Source: Acidimicrobiia bacterium
GTDB taxonomy: Bacteria; Actinomycetota; Acidimicrobiia; Acidimicrobiales; Acidimicrobilacustridaceae
NCBI GenBank assembly: GCA_016462055.1
Contig: JAEMTX010000017.1
Location: 1-17,645 of the forward strand
Direction of reading: 5' to 3'
Length of the DNA: 17,645 nucleotides
The first letter of the stretch is position 1. Every line of letters begins with the position of its first letter. The notes under the pieces were generated by a model that saw only the letters and a program-made list of their open reading frames with translations, was not told where the DNA came from and searched no databases. Both the position numbers and the translations under genes were made by a program. Below, one piece after another: positions 7,918 to 14,537 of the stretch.

Positions 7918-8586
7918 ATGTTGATCGGAATCGTGGGCGCTACCGGCCCAGCAGGAAGTGCGCTCGGTATAAGGCTGGCATCTGCTGGTCACAAGGTCAT
8001 CTTGGGCTCGCGAAGTACAGAACGAGCGGCCGAGGTCGTCGGTTCGATCATCGCGAATTGGCCCGACCACAATCTCGACATCACCGCTTCCGATAATGCC
8101 GGAGCTGCTGCTGCAGAACTCATCGTCATTGCGACACCATGGGATGCAGCATGGACCACCGCAAAATCGGTGAGCGAATCGCTCGACGGCAAGGTCGTGA
8201 TTTGTATGGCCAATGCCCTCATTCGTGTCGGACATGAATTCCAACCGCTGGTGCCACCACGCGGCTCTGTTGCCGCCAGCGTTCAAGCTGCCGTACCTCG
8301 CTCGCTTGTCGTGGGAGCGCTTCACCATGTGCCGGCCAAAGAACTTGCTGACCTCAATCACCCGATTGAAAGCGATGTTCTCGTGTGCTCCGATCATCCG
8401 GCGGCCAAGAAGATCTCAATGGACCTCATTAACGAGATGCCAAGTATGCGGGCACTCGACGCCGGCGATCTCACTCAGGCTGCGCCGATCGAGGCGTTTA
8501 CCGCAGTGCTCCTTGAACTCAACCTCAAGTACAAAACCCGCGTCGCTGTGAAGTTCACCGGAATCGACCCCGAAAAACTTCGATGA
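7918..8586 (+). CDS. npdG: NADPH-dependent F420 reductase (F420H2:NADP+ oxidoreductase)
   Basis: This 222-residue Rossmann protein transfers hydride between NADP(H) and the deazaflavin cofactor F420, feeding F420-dependent reductases in the cytosol. The N-terminal IVGATGPAGSALG is the family's NADP loop. GSRSTERA (from residue 30) supplies the Ser-Arg contacts for the 2'-phosphate. Conserved downstream text includes VIATPWDA, LVVGALHHVPAKELADL and the late PIEAFTAVLLELN. No other F420 gene is present in the window, so F420 use is inferred from this gene alone. ATG 7918 is leaderless behind a TACCGT box. The gene ends in an ATGA overlap with mshC. It diverges from fabI across a 101-bp intergenic region. 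Confidence 0.88.
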   Translation: MLIGIVGATGPAGSALGIRLASAGHKVILGSRSTERAAEVVGSIIANWPDHNLDITASDNAGAAAAELIVIATPWDAAWTTAKSVSESLDGKVVICMANALIRVGHEFQPLVPPRGSVAASVQAAVPRSLVVGALHHVPAKELADLNHPIESDVLVCSDHPAAKKISMDLINEMPSMRALDAGDLTQAAPIEAFTAVLLELNLKYKTRVAVKFTGIDPEKLR

Positions 8587-9758
8587 CGTTGGCAGCTCCG
8601 ACCGGTCCGATGCGCCTCTACGACACCGCTCGTCGTGAAGTGGTTGCATTTGAGCCCGGCCCATTGGTCTTTATGTACACCTGCGGCATCACTCCGTACG
8701 ATGCGACGCACCTCGGGCATGCAGCCACCTACGTGACCTACGACGTTCTCCAGAGACGGCTGCGTGATCTGGGTCACGAAACGCGTTGTGTTCGTAACGT
8801 CACCGATGTCGACGACGACTTGTTGCGCAAAGCGCGGGAACTCGGTGTTCACTACCTCGACCTCGCGGCTGCCGAAACCGCTCGTTTCGATGCCGACATG
8901 GAAGCACTGAACGTTGTCGAATGTTGGAGTGAGCCGCGTGCCACGAGCGCAATCGCTGACATTCGCGGATTCATCGGGATGGTGCTCGATCAGGGCCATG
9001 CCTACGAGAGCGGCGGCTCTGTCTATTTCGATGTGAGTTCTTTCGAGCGATTCGGTCAGGTTTCGCATTACTCCCGCGAGCAAATGATCGACCTTGCTCG
9101 ACAGCATGGCGGAAACCCTGACGATCCCAATAAGCGTGATCCACTCGATTTTGTTCTTTGGCAGCCATCGGCGTCCGACGAGCCAAGTTGGGAATCGCTC
9201 TGGGGCCCAGGCCGTCCTGGTTGGCACATCGAGTGTTCTGCTCTGGCCTTGCGTGAACTCGACACCACCATCGACCTGCATGGCGGTGGTTCCGACCTGA
9301 TTTTCCCGCATCACGAATGCGAAGCTGCTCAAAGTGAAGCAGCAACCGGTCAGCCCTTCGTGCGCCACTGGATGCATCAAGCCATGGTTCGCATGGATGG
9401 CGAGAAGATGTCGAAGTCGCTTGGCAATCTCGTCTTCATCAGCGAATTACGAAAGACCTGGGATGTCCGGGCAATCCGACTTGCCATCGTTTCTCATCAC
9501 TACCGCGATTCCTGGGAATGGGAAGACGAAATCATGCCGATCGCAGCAACGCGGCTCGAGTTATGGCTTGTGGCAACGATTGCTCCCGGGTCTGTCGAGA
9601 GTGTCGCTGCTTTAGATGACGTTCGGGCATGCCTTGATAACGATCTCGATACCCCAGGTGCAGTCGCAGCAATCGATCGCGCCGTCGAGCGGGGAGAAGG
9701 CGTCGCGTCAGCGGCTGAATTGCTTGGCGTCTTCCTCGTCGGTGACCCTCAACGCTGA
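8583..9758 (+). CDS. mshC: Cysteine:glucosaminyl-inositol ligase, mycothiol synthesis
   Basis: The product is a 391-residue cysteinyl-tRNA synthetase relative that joins cysteine to GlcN-Ins, making the precursor of mycothiol, the actinobacterial thiol buffer. MshC rather than CysS is indicated by CGITPYDATHLGHAATY (34-50), where CysRS usually has CGPTVY, by NVTDVDDDLL, and by the short C-terminus without an anticodon-binding domain. Probable zinc ligands are Cys34, Cys218 in WHIECSA and His243/His244 with Glu245 in FPHHEC. The THLGHA (42-47) and KMSKS (275-279) ATP motifs are intact. It starts at ATG 8583 with a 4-nt overlap to npdG. Its length is near the usual 410 or so residues. Alternative: an atypical CysS, which I consider unlikely. 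Confidence 0.88.
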   Translation: MTLAAPTGPMRLYDTARREVVAFEPGPLVFMYTCGITPYDATHLGHAATYVTYDVLQRRLRDLGHETRCVRNVTDVDDDLLRKARELGVHYLDLAAAETARFDADMEALNVVECWSEPRATSAIADIRGFIGMVLDQGHAYESGGSVYFDVSSFERFGQVSHYSREQMIDLARQHGGNPDDPNKRDPLDFVLWQPSASDEPSWESLWGPGRPGWHIECSALALRELDTTIDLHGGGSDLIFPHHECEAAQSEAATGQPFVRHWMHQAMVRMDGEKMSKSLGNLVFISELRKTWDVRAIRLAIVSHHYRDSWEWEDEIMPIAATRLELWLVATIAPGSVESVAALDDVRACLDNDLDTPGAVAAIDRAVERGEGVASAAELLGVFLVGDPQR

Positions 9759-9795
9759 GGCTGTAAGCGCCTCCAAAGTTCTTGACAGCCTCGGG

Positions 9796-9801
9796 TACGC
9801 T
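9796..9801 (+). promoter_or_regulatory. Leaderless -10 element of thrS
   Basis: TACGCT lies 7 nt before the thrS ATG (9809), and no Shine-Dalgarno lies between. A perfect TTGACA sits at 9782-9787 but only 8 nt upstream of the -10, too close for a standard pair. It may be chance, or may belong to another start site. The mshC stop is at 9758, so this short gap probably starts the PIM transcription unit. Confidence 0.5.
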
Positions 9802-9808
9802 CGCCTGC

Positions 9809-11758
9809 ATGTCTGACGAGATCACGATCACCCTTCCCGATGGCTCCGAGCGCTCAGTTCCCGCCGGCACCACCGTTGCTGGGCTCGCATCGTCCATTGG
9901 CTCTCGTCTAGCGAAAGCCGCGGTCATCGGGGCAGTGAACGGGACAGAGCGCGATCTTGTCTGGCCGCTCGAGCAGGGCGACGCCGTTTCAATCATTACC
10001 GAAACAGATGAACGGGGCCTCTTCACCATCCGCCACTCAACGGCCCACGTGCTTGCTCAGGCCGTCCTCGATCTCTTTCCCGGGGCAACCTTCGCCATCG
10101 GCCCTCCGATCGAAAACGGATTTTATTACGACTTCGAACTTCCCGATGGCGGGACTTTTACCCCAGATGATCTCGATCGTCTCGACGTCCGAATGCGCGA
10201 GATCATCAAAGAGAAGCAGCCGTTCATCCGCGATGAAATCGCTGAAGATGTGGCTCTCGAACTTTTCAGTGGGCATAAATACAAGTGCGAGATCATTCGG
10301 GGCGCGGCGGAAGATCCAATGTCAGCTACTGAGACTGGTCTTGTTCGCACGTACGAGAATCCGCCACGGTTTATCGATCTCTGCCGGGGCCCTCACGTTC
10401 CCGATACCGGCCGTCTTGGACATTTCAAACTCATGCGTGTTGCCGGCGCGTACTGGCGAGGCGACGAACGCAATCCGATGCTTCAACGCATCTACGGAAC
10501 GGCGTGGGCATCGAAGAAAGATCTCGAGGCGTACTTGGTGCGTCTCGAAGAAGCAGCCGAACGCGACCATCGCAAACTCGCGACAGAACTTGACCTGTTG
10601 AGCTTCCCATCAGAACTCGGCGGAGGGCTGGCGGTGTGGCATCCGAAGGGCGCAATCGTTCGCAAACTCATGGAGGACTACAGCCGTGACCGCCATGAAA
10701 AGGGTGACTACCAATTTGTTGTGACCCCGCATCTCGCCAACGCCAATCTATTTGAAACCTCAGGGCATCTTGATTTCTATAAGGACGGGATGTACCCGCC
10801 CATGGAAATGGACAACGGTTCGTACTACCCAAAGCCGATGAATTGCCCGATGCACTGTCTTATCTATCGAAGCCGGCAGCGCAGCTATCGCGAACTTCCC
10901 CTTCGCCTTTTCGAACTTGGTACCGTGTACCGCTACGAACGGGCAGGAACGTTGCATGGGCTCATGCGAATTCGTGGCTTCACTCAAGACGACAGTCACA
11001 TCTATTGCACCGAAGAAGAACTGCAGGACGAAATCGCATCGCTTCTTGATTTCGTCATGAGTGTCTTGCGCGCATTCGGCTTTACCGAGTTCACCGCCAA
11101 CCTCAGTACGAAAGATCCCGACAAGCATGTCGGTAGCGACGAGATCTGGGACAAGGCCACAAACGCCCTTCAGGGTGCGCTTGAGAGATATGGTCTCGAG
11201 TATGCGGTCAAAGAAGGCGATGCTGCGTTCTATGGCCCGAAGATCGACATCGACATCAAGGACGCAATCGGACGTACGTGGCAGTTGAGCACTATCCAGT
11301 GTGACTTCAACCTTCCCGATCGATTCGACCTTGAATACGTTGCGGCCGACGGTTCGCGCAAGCGTCCGATCATGTTGCATCGGGCATTGTTCGGCTCGAT
11401 TGAGCGTTTCTTTGGCGTTCTTCTCGAGCACTATGCCGGCGCATTTCCTGCCTGGCTCGCGCCCATTCAGGTTCGGATCCTTCCTGTCCGTGACGACCAT
11501 GATGCTCATGCACGTCTTCTTGTCGCCAGTCTTCGGGCTCGCGGGTACCGCGCCGATATGGTCGAAGCCGATGAGCCGCTCGGGGGTCGAATCCGTAAAG
11601 CAAAACTCGAGAAACTGCCGTATGTGCTGGTGATCGGTGACGACGACGTCGCTCATTCAACCGTTGGCGTGAATCCGCGTGGGGGAGAGGTTGAGCGAAA
11701 CGTTTCCTTTGAATCGTTCGTGGAACACCTTGCTGCTGATGTTGCCGGGCATTCCTGA
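9809..11758 (+). CDS. thrS: Threonyl-tRNA synthetase
   Basis: This 649-residue class II synthetase charges tRNA-Thr. Its domains are TGS (about 1-64), the N2 editing domain starting near HSTAH (76-80, an HxxxH zinc-like motif) with CRGPHVPDTG, then the catalytic core. The core contains NCPMHC with the zinc-binding Cys346, motif 2 in YRYERAGTLHGLMRIRGFTQ, and motif 3 in HRALFGSIERFFG. The C-terminal anticodon-binding domain follows LAPIQVRILPV. ATG 9809 is chosen over TTG 9782 because MSDEITITLPDG is the family-like TGS start and a leaderless -10 precedes it. HIT follows after 3 nt, the same order as in mycobacteria (thrS-HIT-pgsA-patA-pimA). Confidence 0.96.
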   Translation: MSDEITITLPDGSERSVPAGTTVAGLASSIGSRLAKAAVIGAVNGTERDLVWPLEQGDAVSIITETDERGLFTIRHSTAHVLAQAVLDLFPGATFAIGPPIENGFYYDFELPDGGTFTPDDLDRLDVRMREIIKEKQPFIRDEIAEDVALELFSGHKYKCEIIRGAAEDPMSATETGLVRTYENPPRFIDLCRGPHVPDTGRLGHFKLMRVAGAYWRGDERNPMLQRIYGTAWASKKDLEAYLVRLEEAAERDHRKLATELDLLSFPSELGGGLAVWHPKGAIVRKLMEDYSRDRHEKGDYQFVVTPHLANANLFETSGHLDFYKDGMYPPMEMDNGSYYPKPMNCPMHCLIYRSRQRSYRELPLRLFELGTVYRYERAGTLHGLMRIRGFTQDDSHIYCTEEELQDEIASLLDFVMSVLRAFGFTEFTANLSTKDPDKHVGSDEIWDKATNALQGALERYGLEYAVKEGDAAFYGPKIDIDIKDAIGRTWQLSTIQCDFNLPDRFDLEYVAADGSRKRPIMLHRALFGSIERFFGVLLEHYAGAFPAWLAPIQVRILPVRDDHDAHARLLVASLRARGYRADMVEADEPLGGRIRKAKLEKLPYVLVIGDDDVAHSTVGVNPRGGEVERNVSFESFVEHLAADVAGHS

Positions 11759-11761
11759 TTC

Positions 11762-12286
11762 ATGACCGATTCGCCGCGTCTTGATCACCTGTGGGCCGGC
11801 TGGCGCCTTTCCTACATCACGTCAGTCACACAGCCCGAAGACACGTCATTGGATCCCGATGAGAACGGATCGTTATTTGAACGCGTGTTGGCACTTTCCG
11901 ATGACGAGGGAATGATTGTGTTCCGCGGAGGGAAGTGTTCGGTTCTTTTGAACGCGTATCCCTACACAAGCGGTCACCTCCTAGTGGTTCCCAATCGCGC
12001 GGTTGCGGAACTTGAAGATCTCACTGACGAGGAACTCGAAGAGATGTCGCACCTTTCTCGCGACGCTGTCGTCGCGCTCAAGGGCGCGTATCGATGCGAT
12101 GGTGTGAACGTTGGGTTGAACTTGGGTCGAGCTGCAGGAGCGGGGGTTCCGGATCATTTGCATACCCACGTTCTTCCTCGATGGGATGCCGACAGCAATT
12201 TCATGACTGCGGTGGCGTTGGCGCGGGTTCTTCCTGAACCACTCGATGCAACGCTTGAGAAGATTCGAACTGCCTGGCCTCAGTGA
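11762..12286 (+). CDS. HIT-family protein, probable Ap4A phosphorylase
   Basis: The 174-residue product has the HIT nucleotide-binding motif HLHTHVLPRW in its C-terminal half. It also has the characteristic N-terminal text LDHLWAGWRLSYI and GGKCSVLLNAYPYTSGHLLVVP. This combination marks the actinobacterial branch typified by M. tuberculosis Rv2613c, which splits diadenosine tetraphosphate by phosphorolysis and lies between thrS and pgsA1. All three HIT histidines are present, so activity is expected. The start at ATG 11762 leaves 3 nt after thrS, so the two are presumably co-transcribed; aminoacyl-tRNA synthetases are a source of Ap4A, which makes the pairing sensible. It ends at TGA 12284. 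Confidence 0.9.
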   Translation: MTDSPRLDHLWAGWRLSYITSVTQPEDTSLDPDENGSLFERVLALSDDEGMIVFRGGKCSVLLNAYPYTSGHLLVVPNRAVAELEDLTDEELEEMSHLSRDAVVALKGAYRCDGVNVGLNLGRAAGAGVPDHLHTHVLPRWDADSNFMTAVALARVLPEPLDATLEKIRTAWPQ

Positions 12287-12556
12287 GCGTTCTCAGTTGC
12301 TCAATCACTCGCAAAAAGCGCGTCGATCCAAGAGCCCGAGGTGAGAGCTGGATCTGGTGCAAGCGGGTCACCGATGAAAGACGTCTACTCGGTAACGATT
12401 CCTCCAAACGGAACCGTGGTCTTTGAACAGGCCGGAGATCGCGTCATGCTGACTGGGCTCGCTTCACCACTGAAGAATGGCCAGAAGTTCGATCTCAATC
12501 TCGGATTCATGAACGCTGGCATCATCAAAGTCACAGTCACCGTCAAGGCTTCCTGA
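12287..12556 (+). pseudogene. Headless PCuAC-like copper-chaperone fragment
   Basis: In frame directly after the HIT stop, an open stretch ends at TGA 12554-12556. Its last 55 or so residues match the C-terminal half of the PCuAC (DUF461) periplasmic Cu(I) chaperone. The pattern IPPNGTVVF...DRVMLTGLASPLKNGQKFDLNLGF...VTVTV follows the family's IPAGGTV...YHxMLxGLxxPLKxGxxxPLTLxF. The signal peptide and first half are missing. The only possible starts are GTG 12341 or ATG 12374, both without a good ribosome binding site. The usual copper-binding His of the YHxML segment is Arg here. It is either a decaying gene remnant or a small gene of new use (GTG 12341, 71 residues). A strong hairpin follows it. 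Confidence 0.55.
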
Positions 12557-12567
12557 TCGCCGGTGTG

Positions 12568-12596
12568 CGACCGTGGCCCTGCGAGGGCTACGGTCG
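12568..12596 (+). terminator. Strong 13-bp hairpin between the PCuAC remnant and the membrane-protein gene
   Basis: CGACCGTGGCCCT (12568-12580) pairs with AGGGCTACGGTCG (12584-12596) through 13 bp with one G-U and a 3-nt gcg loop. No T-tract follows, which is common for actinobacterial terminators. The 3' arm carries TACGGT (12589-12594), placed 8 nt before ATG 12603, and borders GGAGG (12596-12600). It could end upstream transcription or restrain the next gene's expression. Confidence 0.5.
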
Positions 12597-12602
12597 GAGG
12601 CG

Positions 12603-13145
12603 ATGTCTGAGATGAACGATCCCACTTCTCCCGGTTCGACAGCGCCGCTGAACGACGCTGATATTCGCGACGAGCTTCCCGAAGACCTCAACGCTGCGGG
12701 ATTCGTCGGACCGTATCTGTTCCCCAACAACAACCGCCGCCGCATTCCGGCCTATTTGTACTGGGCGATCTCGGTAATTTGCTTAGTGATTTGGCTGCTG
12801 CGTCGCGGAAGCGATCCGGTTCTGATTAATCAAGGCGTCGTCATTGCCGCAATCGTTCTTGCGCTCATCGGTCTCTACAGTTTCGTTGCCGGATGGAATC
12901 TCAAGGTTGACGAAAGCGACGCGCTTGTCGCCGCCACCAAGCAGGTGGGGTTTCCTGTTGGTCACGCCTCCGCGCAAATGGGGTGGCGTGGACTTCTCAG
13001 CCGACCGACTTGGCGAATCCTGCTCTACAGCGCCGACGATCCTCCGGAAGCGCGTGGGCTCGTGCTCGTCGACGGCGTAGATGGGTCAGTTGTCGAGTGG
13101 TTTGTTGAAGACAACCCCGAGAACTGGGATGAACTCGATTCCTGA
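12603..13145 (+). CDS. Hypothetical membrane protein with two helices
   Basis: I do not recognise a family. The 180-residue product has an acidic, Ser/Pro-rich N-terminus of about 45 residues. A basic patch NNNRRR is followed by helix 1 (AYLYWAISVICLVIWLL) and, after a short loop, helix 2 (VVIAAIVLALIGLYSFVAGW). A soluble C-terminal domain of about 85 residues ends in the acidic VEDNPENWDELDS. ATG 12603 is given because TACGGT lies 8 nt upstream, as in the leaderless genes nearby. ATG 12612 is an alternative with GGAGG spaced 11 nt. It interrupts the HIT-pgsA neighbourhood and converges with the DinB-like gene 32 bp downstream. Confidence 0.75.
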   Translation: MSEMNDPTSPGSTAPLNDADIRDELPEDLNAAGFVGPYLFPNNNRRRIPAYLYWAISVICLVIWLLRRGSDPVLINQGVVIAAIVLALIGLYSFVAGWNLKVDESDALVAATKQVGFPVGHASAQMGWRGLLSRPTWRILLYSADDPPEARGLVLVDGVDGSVVEWFVEDNPENWDELDS

Positions 13146-13177
13146 TTCGAGCGAGTTGTTGTGAGTCGCTGGCGTCG

Positions 13178-13678
13178 CTAGTTAAGCGTTGCGAGTATGC
13201 GTTGGATCTCACGAAGGTTGTCTGCCCCGACTTGGACGGCTTCTCGGGCAATCGCGAGCGCAGTGGTTGTTCCACCACCAGCAACTGTTGCTGTCCGAGA
13301 CCAGTCGGCTGACGGCATCGCCGCAATTGCATCGGCAAGTGAATTCGCAACGTCATCAACTTGGTCAAGAACCGACTCGAGCGTTTCGGTTGGATGCGAT
13401 TCCCACGAACGGGCTGCACTCTCGGTAACCGCTGGATGCAACGTCGGGCACTCGGTCACACGGATGTCGTGAAGTGCCTTTTCGAGGAGCACCCAGGTTC
13501 CAAGACTGTTGATGGCAAGGTCGAGGGCAGAAACTCCTTGCGGGCCGATCTGGAACGCCTTTTCGGAAACCTGATCGTCGGTAATTGGGGCGAGGGCCGC
13601 CCGGTAACGCCGAGGCCAGGTCCGCATGGCGATGACCGCATCGGAAGGGGAGACCTGTGAAGAACCCTGTTCAGCCAT
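13178..13678 (-). CDS. DinB-like four-helix protein with degenerate metal site
   Basis: The 166-residue product resembles the DinB/DUF664 helical-bundle proteins of actinobacteria. It opens with AMRTWPRRYRAAL, has VSALDLAINSLGTWVLL where the first metal histidine normally lies, and ends AREAVQVGADNLREIQRIL. Typical members carry H in the first segment and HxxxH in the last (AVHExxHHLRDI). Here the positions read Asn, Gln and Asp, so the usual metal site looks lost. Canonical DinB-fold proteins include thiol transferases such as bacillithiol or mycothiol S-transferases; no function can be claimed here. The start at 13678 has TAGCGT 7 nt upstream. The open frame continues to 14161 but overlaps pgsA and is not family-like. 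It lies antisense within the PIM locus. Confidence 0.72.
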   Translation of the reverse strand: MAEQGSSQVSPSDAVIAMRTWPRRYRAALAPITDDQVSEKAFQIGPQGVSALDLAINSLGTWVLLEKALHDIRVTECPTLHPAVTESAARSWESHPTETLESVLDQVDDVANSLADAIAAMPSADWSRTATVAGGGTTTALAIAREAVQVGADNLREIQRILATLN

Positions 13679-13685
13679 AGGAAGC

Positions 13686-13691
13686 ACGCTA
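13686..13691 (-). promoter_or_regulatory. Leaderless -10 element of the DinB-like gene
   Basis: On the minus strand TAGCGT (13691 to 13686) lies 7 nt before ATG 13678 with no Shine-Dalgarno between, the same layout as npdG and thrS. The -35 region is not recognisable. Confidence 0.45.
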
Positions 13692-13729
13692 CCTGTGGAG
13701 GTGTTCCGAAGACCGAGAAGGCTCCCTGC

Positions 13730-13735
13730 TAGCGT
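13730..13735 (+). promoter_or_regulatory. Possible -10 element for pgsA
   Basis: The 160-bp divergent gap 13679-13838 holds TAGCGT on the + strand here, which would start transcription near 13742 and give a leader of about 97 nt to pgsA. The same hexamer on the other strand serves the DinB-like gene. A palindrome GTTCGAAC (13742-13749) falls at the predicted start. No clear -35 is seen, so this is tentative. Confidence 0.25.
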
Positions 13736-13838
13736 TTCGTTGTTCGAACGGTGCCTTTCTGCCGCGCTCACAAGGCGAGAGAATGGCCCAAACTGCCGCT
13801 GCAACCCCTGCGCGGCGCTTGTTCTACTGGAGGTAGCC

Positions 13839-14531
13839 ATGCTTGACGGACGCTGGCGGACCAATATCGAAAAGGCATTGAAACCGGTCGGGGCAAAGTT
13901 GCTCAAGATCGGATTTACTGCCGACCGCCTTACCGCTCTCGGTGTCGTGATGTCTGCGTGTGCTGCGGTGGCGATCGCTGCGGGATTCTTGCCGCTGGGT
14001 CTGCTTCTCCTTGTTCTGACTGGCCTGCCCGATGCTCTCGATGGTGCCGTTGCGAAAGCTGCCGGCACCGCCGGGCCCCGGGGGGCGTTTTTCGATTCAG
14101 TTGCCGATCGAGTGTCCGACACGATGCTCCTCGGTGGTGTTGCGTGGTATCTCGCTGACACTCACGGCGGGCTCATGCCGTTGTTGCCCATGGCAGTGCT
14201 CGGAGCGTCGCTGATTATTTCCTACGAACGGGCGAAGGCCGAGGCTCTCGGTTTTAACGCAAAGGGCGGCGTCATGGAACGCGCCGAACGAGTCATCCTT
14301 CTCGGACTTGGTCTTTTGTTCCCCGTACTCCTCATCCCCATCCTTTGGGTGATGTTGGTTCTCACGATTGTCACTGCCATCCAGAGATTCGCCAAGGTCT
14401 GGAGCCAGGCTTCGCAGGAGCGCCCCACCGTTGCACCGACACGTCGAGCCTCTCGTCGTCGTGCGGCTCGGGCGACTCGCGCTGGATCATCGCAGTGGCG
14501 GCAGAACCTCCAGGCGCGTCGACGCCGTTAG
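13839..14531 (+). CDS. pgsA: Phosphatidylinositol phosphate synthase (CDP-alcohol phosphatidyltransferase)
   Basis: This 230-residue integral membrane enzyme, by family and context, joins CDP-diacylglycerol with inositol 3-phosphate to give phosphatidylinositol phosphate, the base of PIMs. The signature D-x2-D-G-x2-A-R-x8-G-x3-D-x3-D is present as Asp65, Asp68, Gly69, Ala72, Lys73, Gly82, Asp86 and Asp90. The usual Arg is replaced by Lys73. Several hydrophobic helices follow, then ISYERAKAEALG and GGVMERAERVILL as in mycobacterial PgsA1. The last 35 or so residues are Arg-rich and cytosolic. ATG 13839 has GGAGG (13829-13833) spaced 5 nt. The open frame upstream of 13839 overlaps the antisense DinB-like gene and is not used. 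patA follows after 6 nt. Confidence 0.92.
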   Translation: MLDGRWRTNIEKALKPVGAKLLKIGFTADRLTALGVVMSACAAVAIAAGFLPLGLLLLVLTGLPDALDGAVAKAAGTAGPRGAFFDSVADRVSDTMLLGGVAWYLADTHGGLMPLLPMAVLGASLIISYERAKAEALGFNAKGGVMERAERVILLGLGLLFPVLLIPILWVMLVLTIVTAIQRFAKVWSQASQERPTVAPTRRASRRRAARATRAGSSQWRQNLQARRRR

Positions 14532-14537
14532 GCGCTC

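Noticed and set aside
8475..9380. Minus-strand open frame of 301 codons opposite npdG and mshC
   Set aside because: It lies antisense to clear mshC coding sequence and has no recognisable motif or start signal.
8583..9758. Cysteinyl-tRNA synthetase (CysS)
   Set aside because: The CGITPYDATHLGHA text and missing anticodon-binding C-terminus fit MshC much better.
9757..9773. GAGGC/GCCTC repeat after mshC as a terminator
   Set aside because: The stem is only 5 bp with a 7-nt loop and no T-tract, too weak to support.
9782..9787. Perfect TTGACA as thrS -35
   Set aside because: The spacing to TACGCT is only 8 bp, and no -10 lies 17 bp downstream before the start codon, so it cannot be paired normally.
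13146..13177. Possible bidirectional terminator between the membrane-protein and DinB-like genes
   Set aside because: Only a 5-bp AGCGA/TCGCT match with an 11-nt loop is visible.
13679..14161. Upstream extension of the DinB-like reading frame
   Set aside because: It overlaps pgsA on the other strand, is low-complexity in character, and a leaderless -10 supports the start at 13678.
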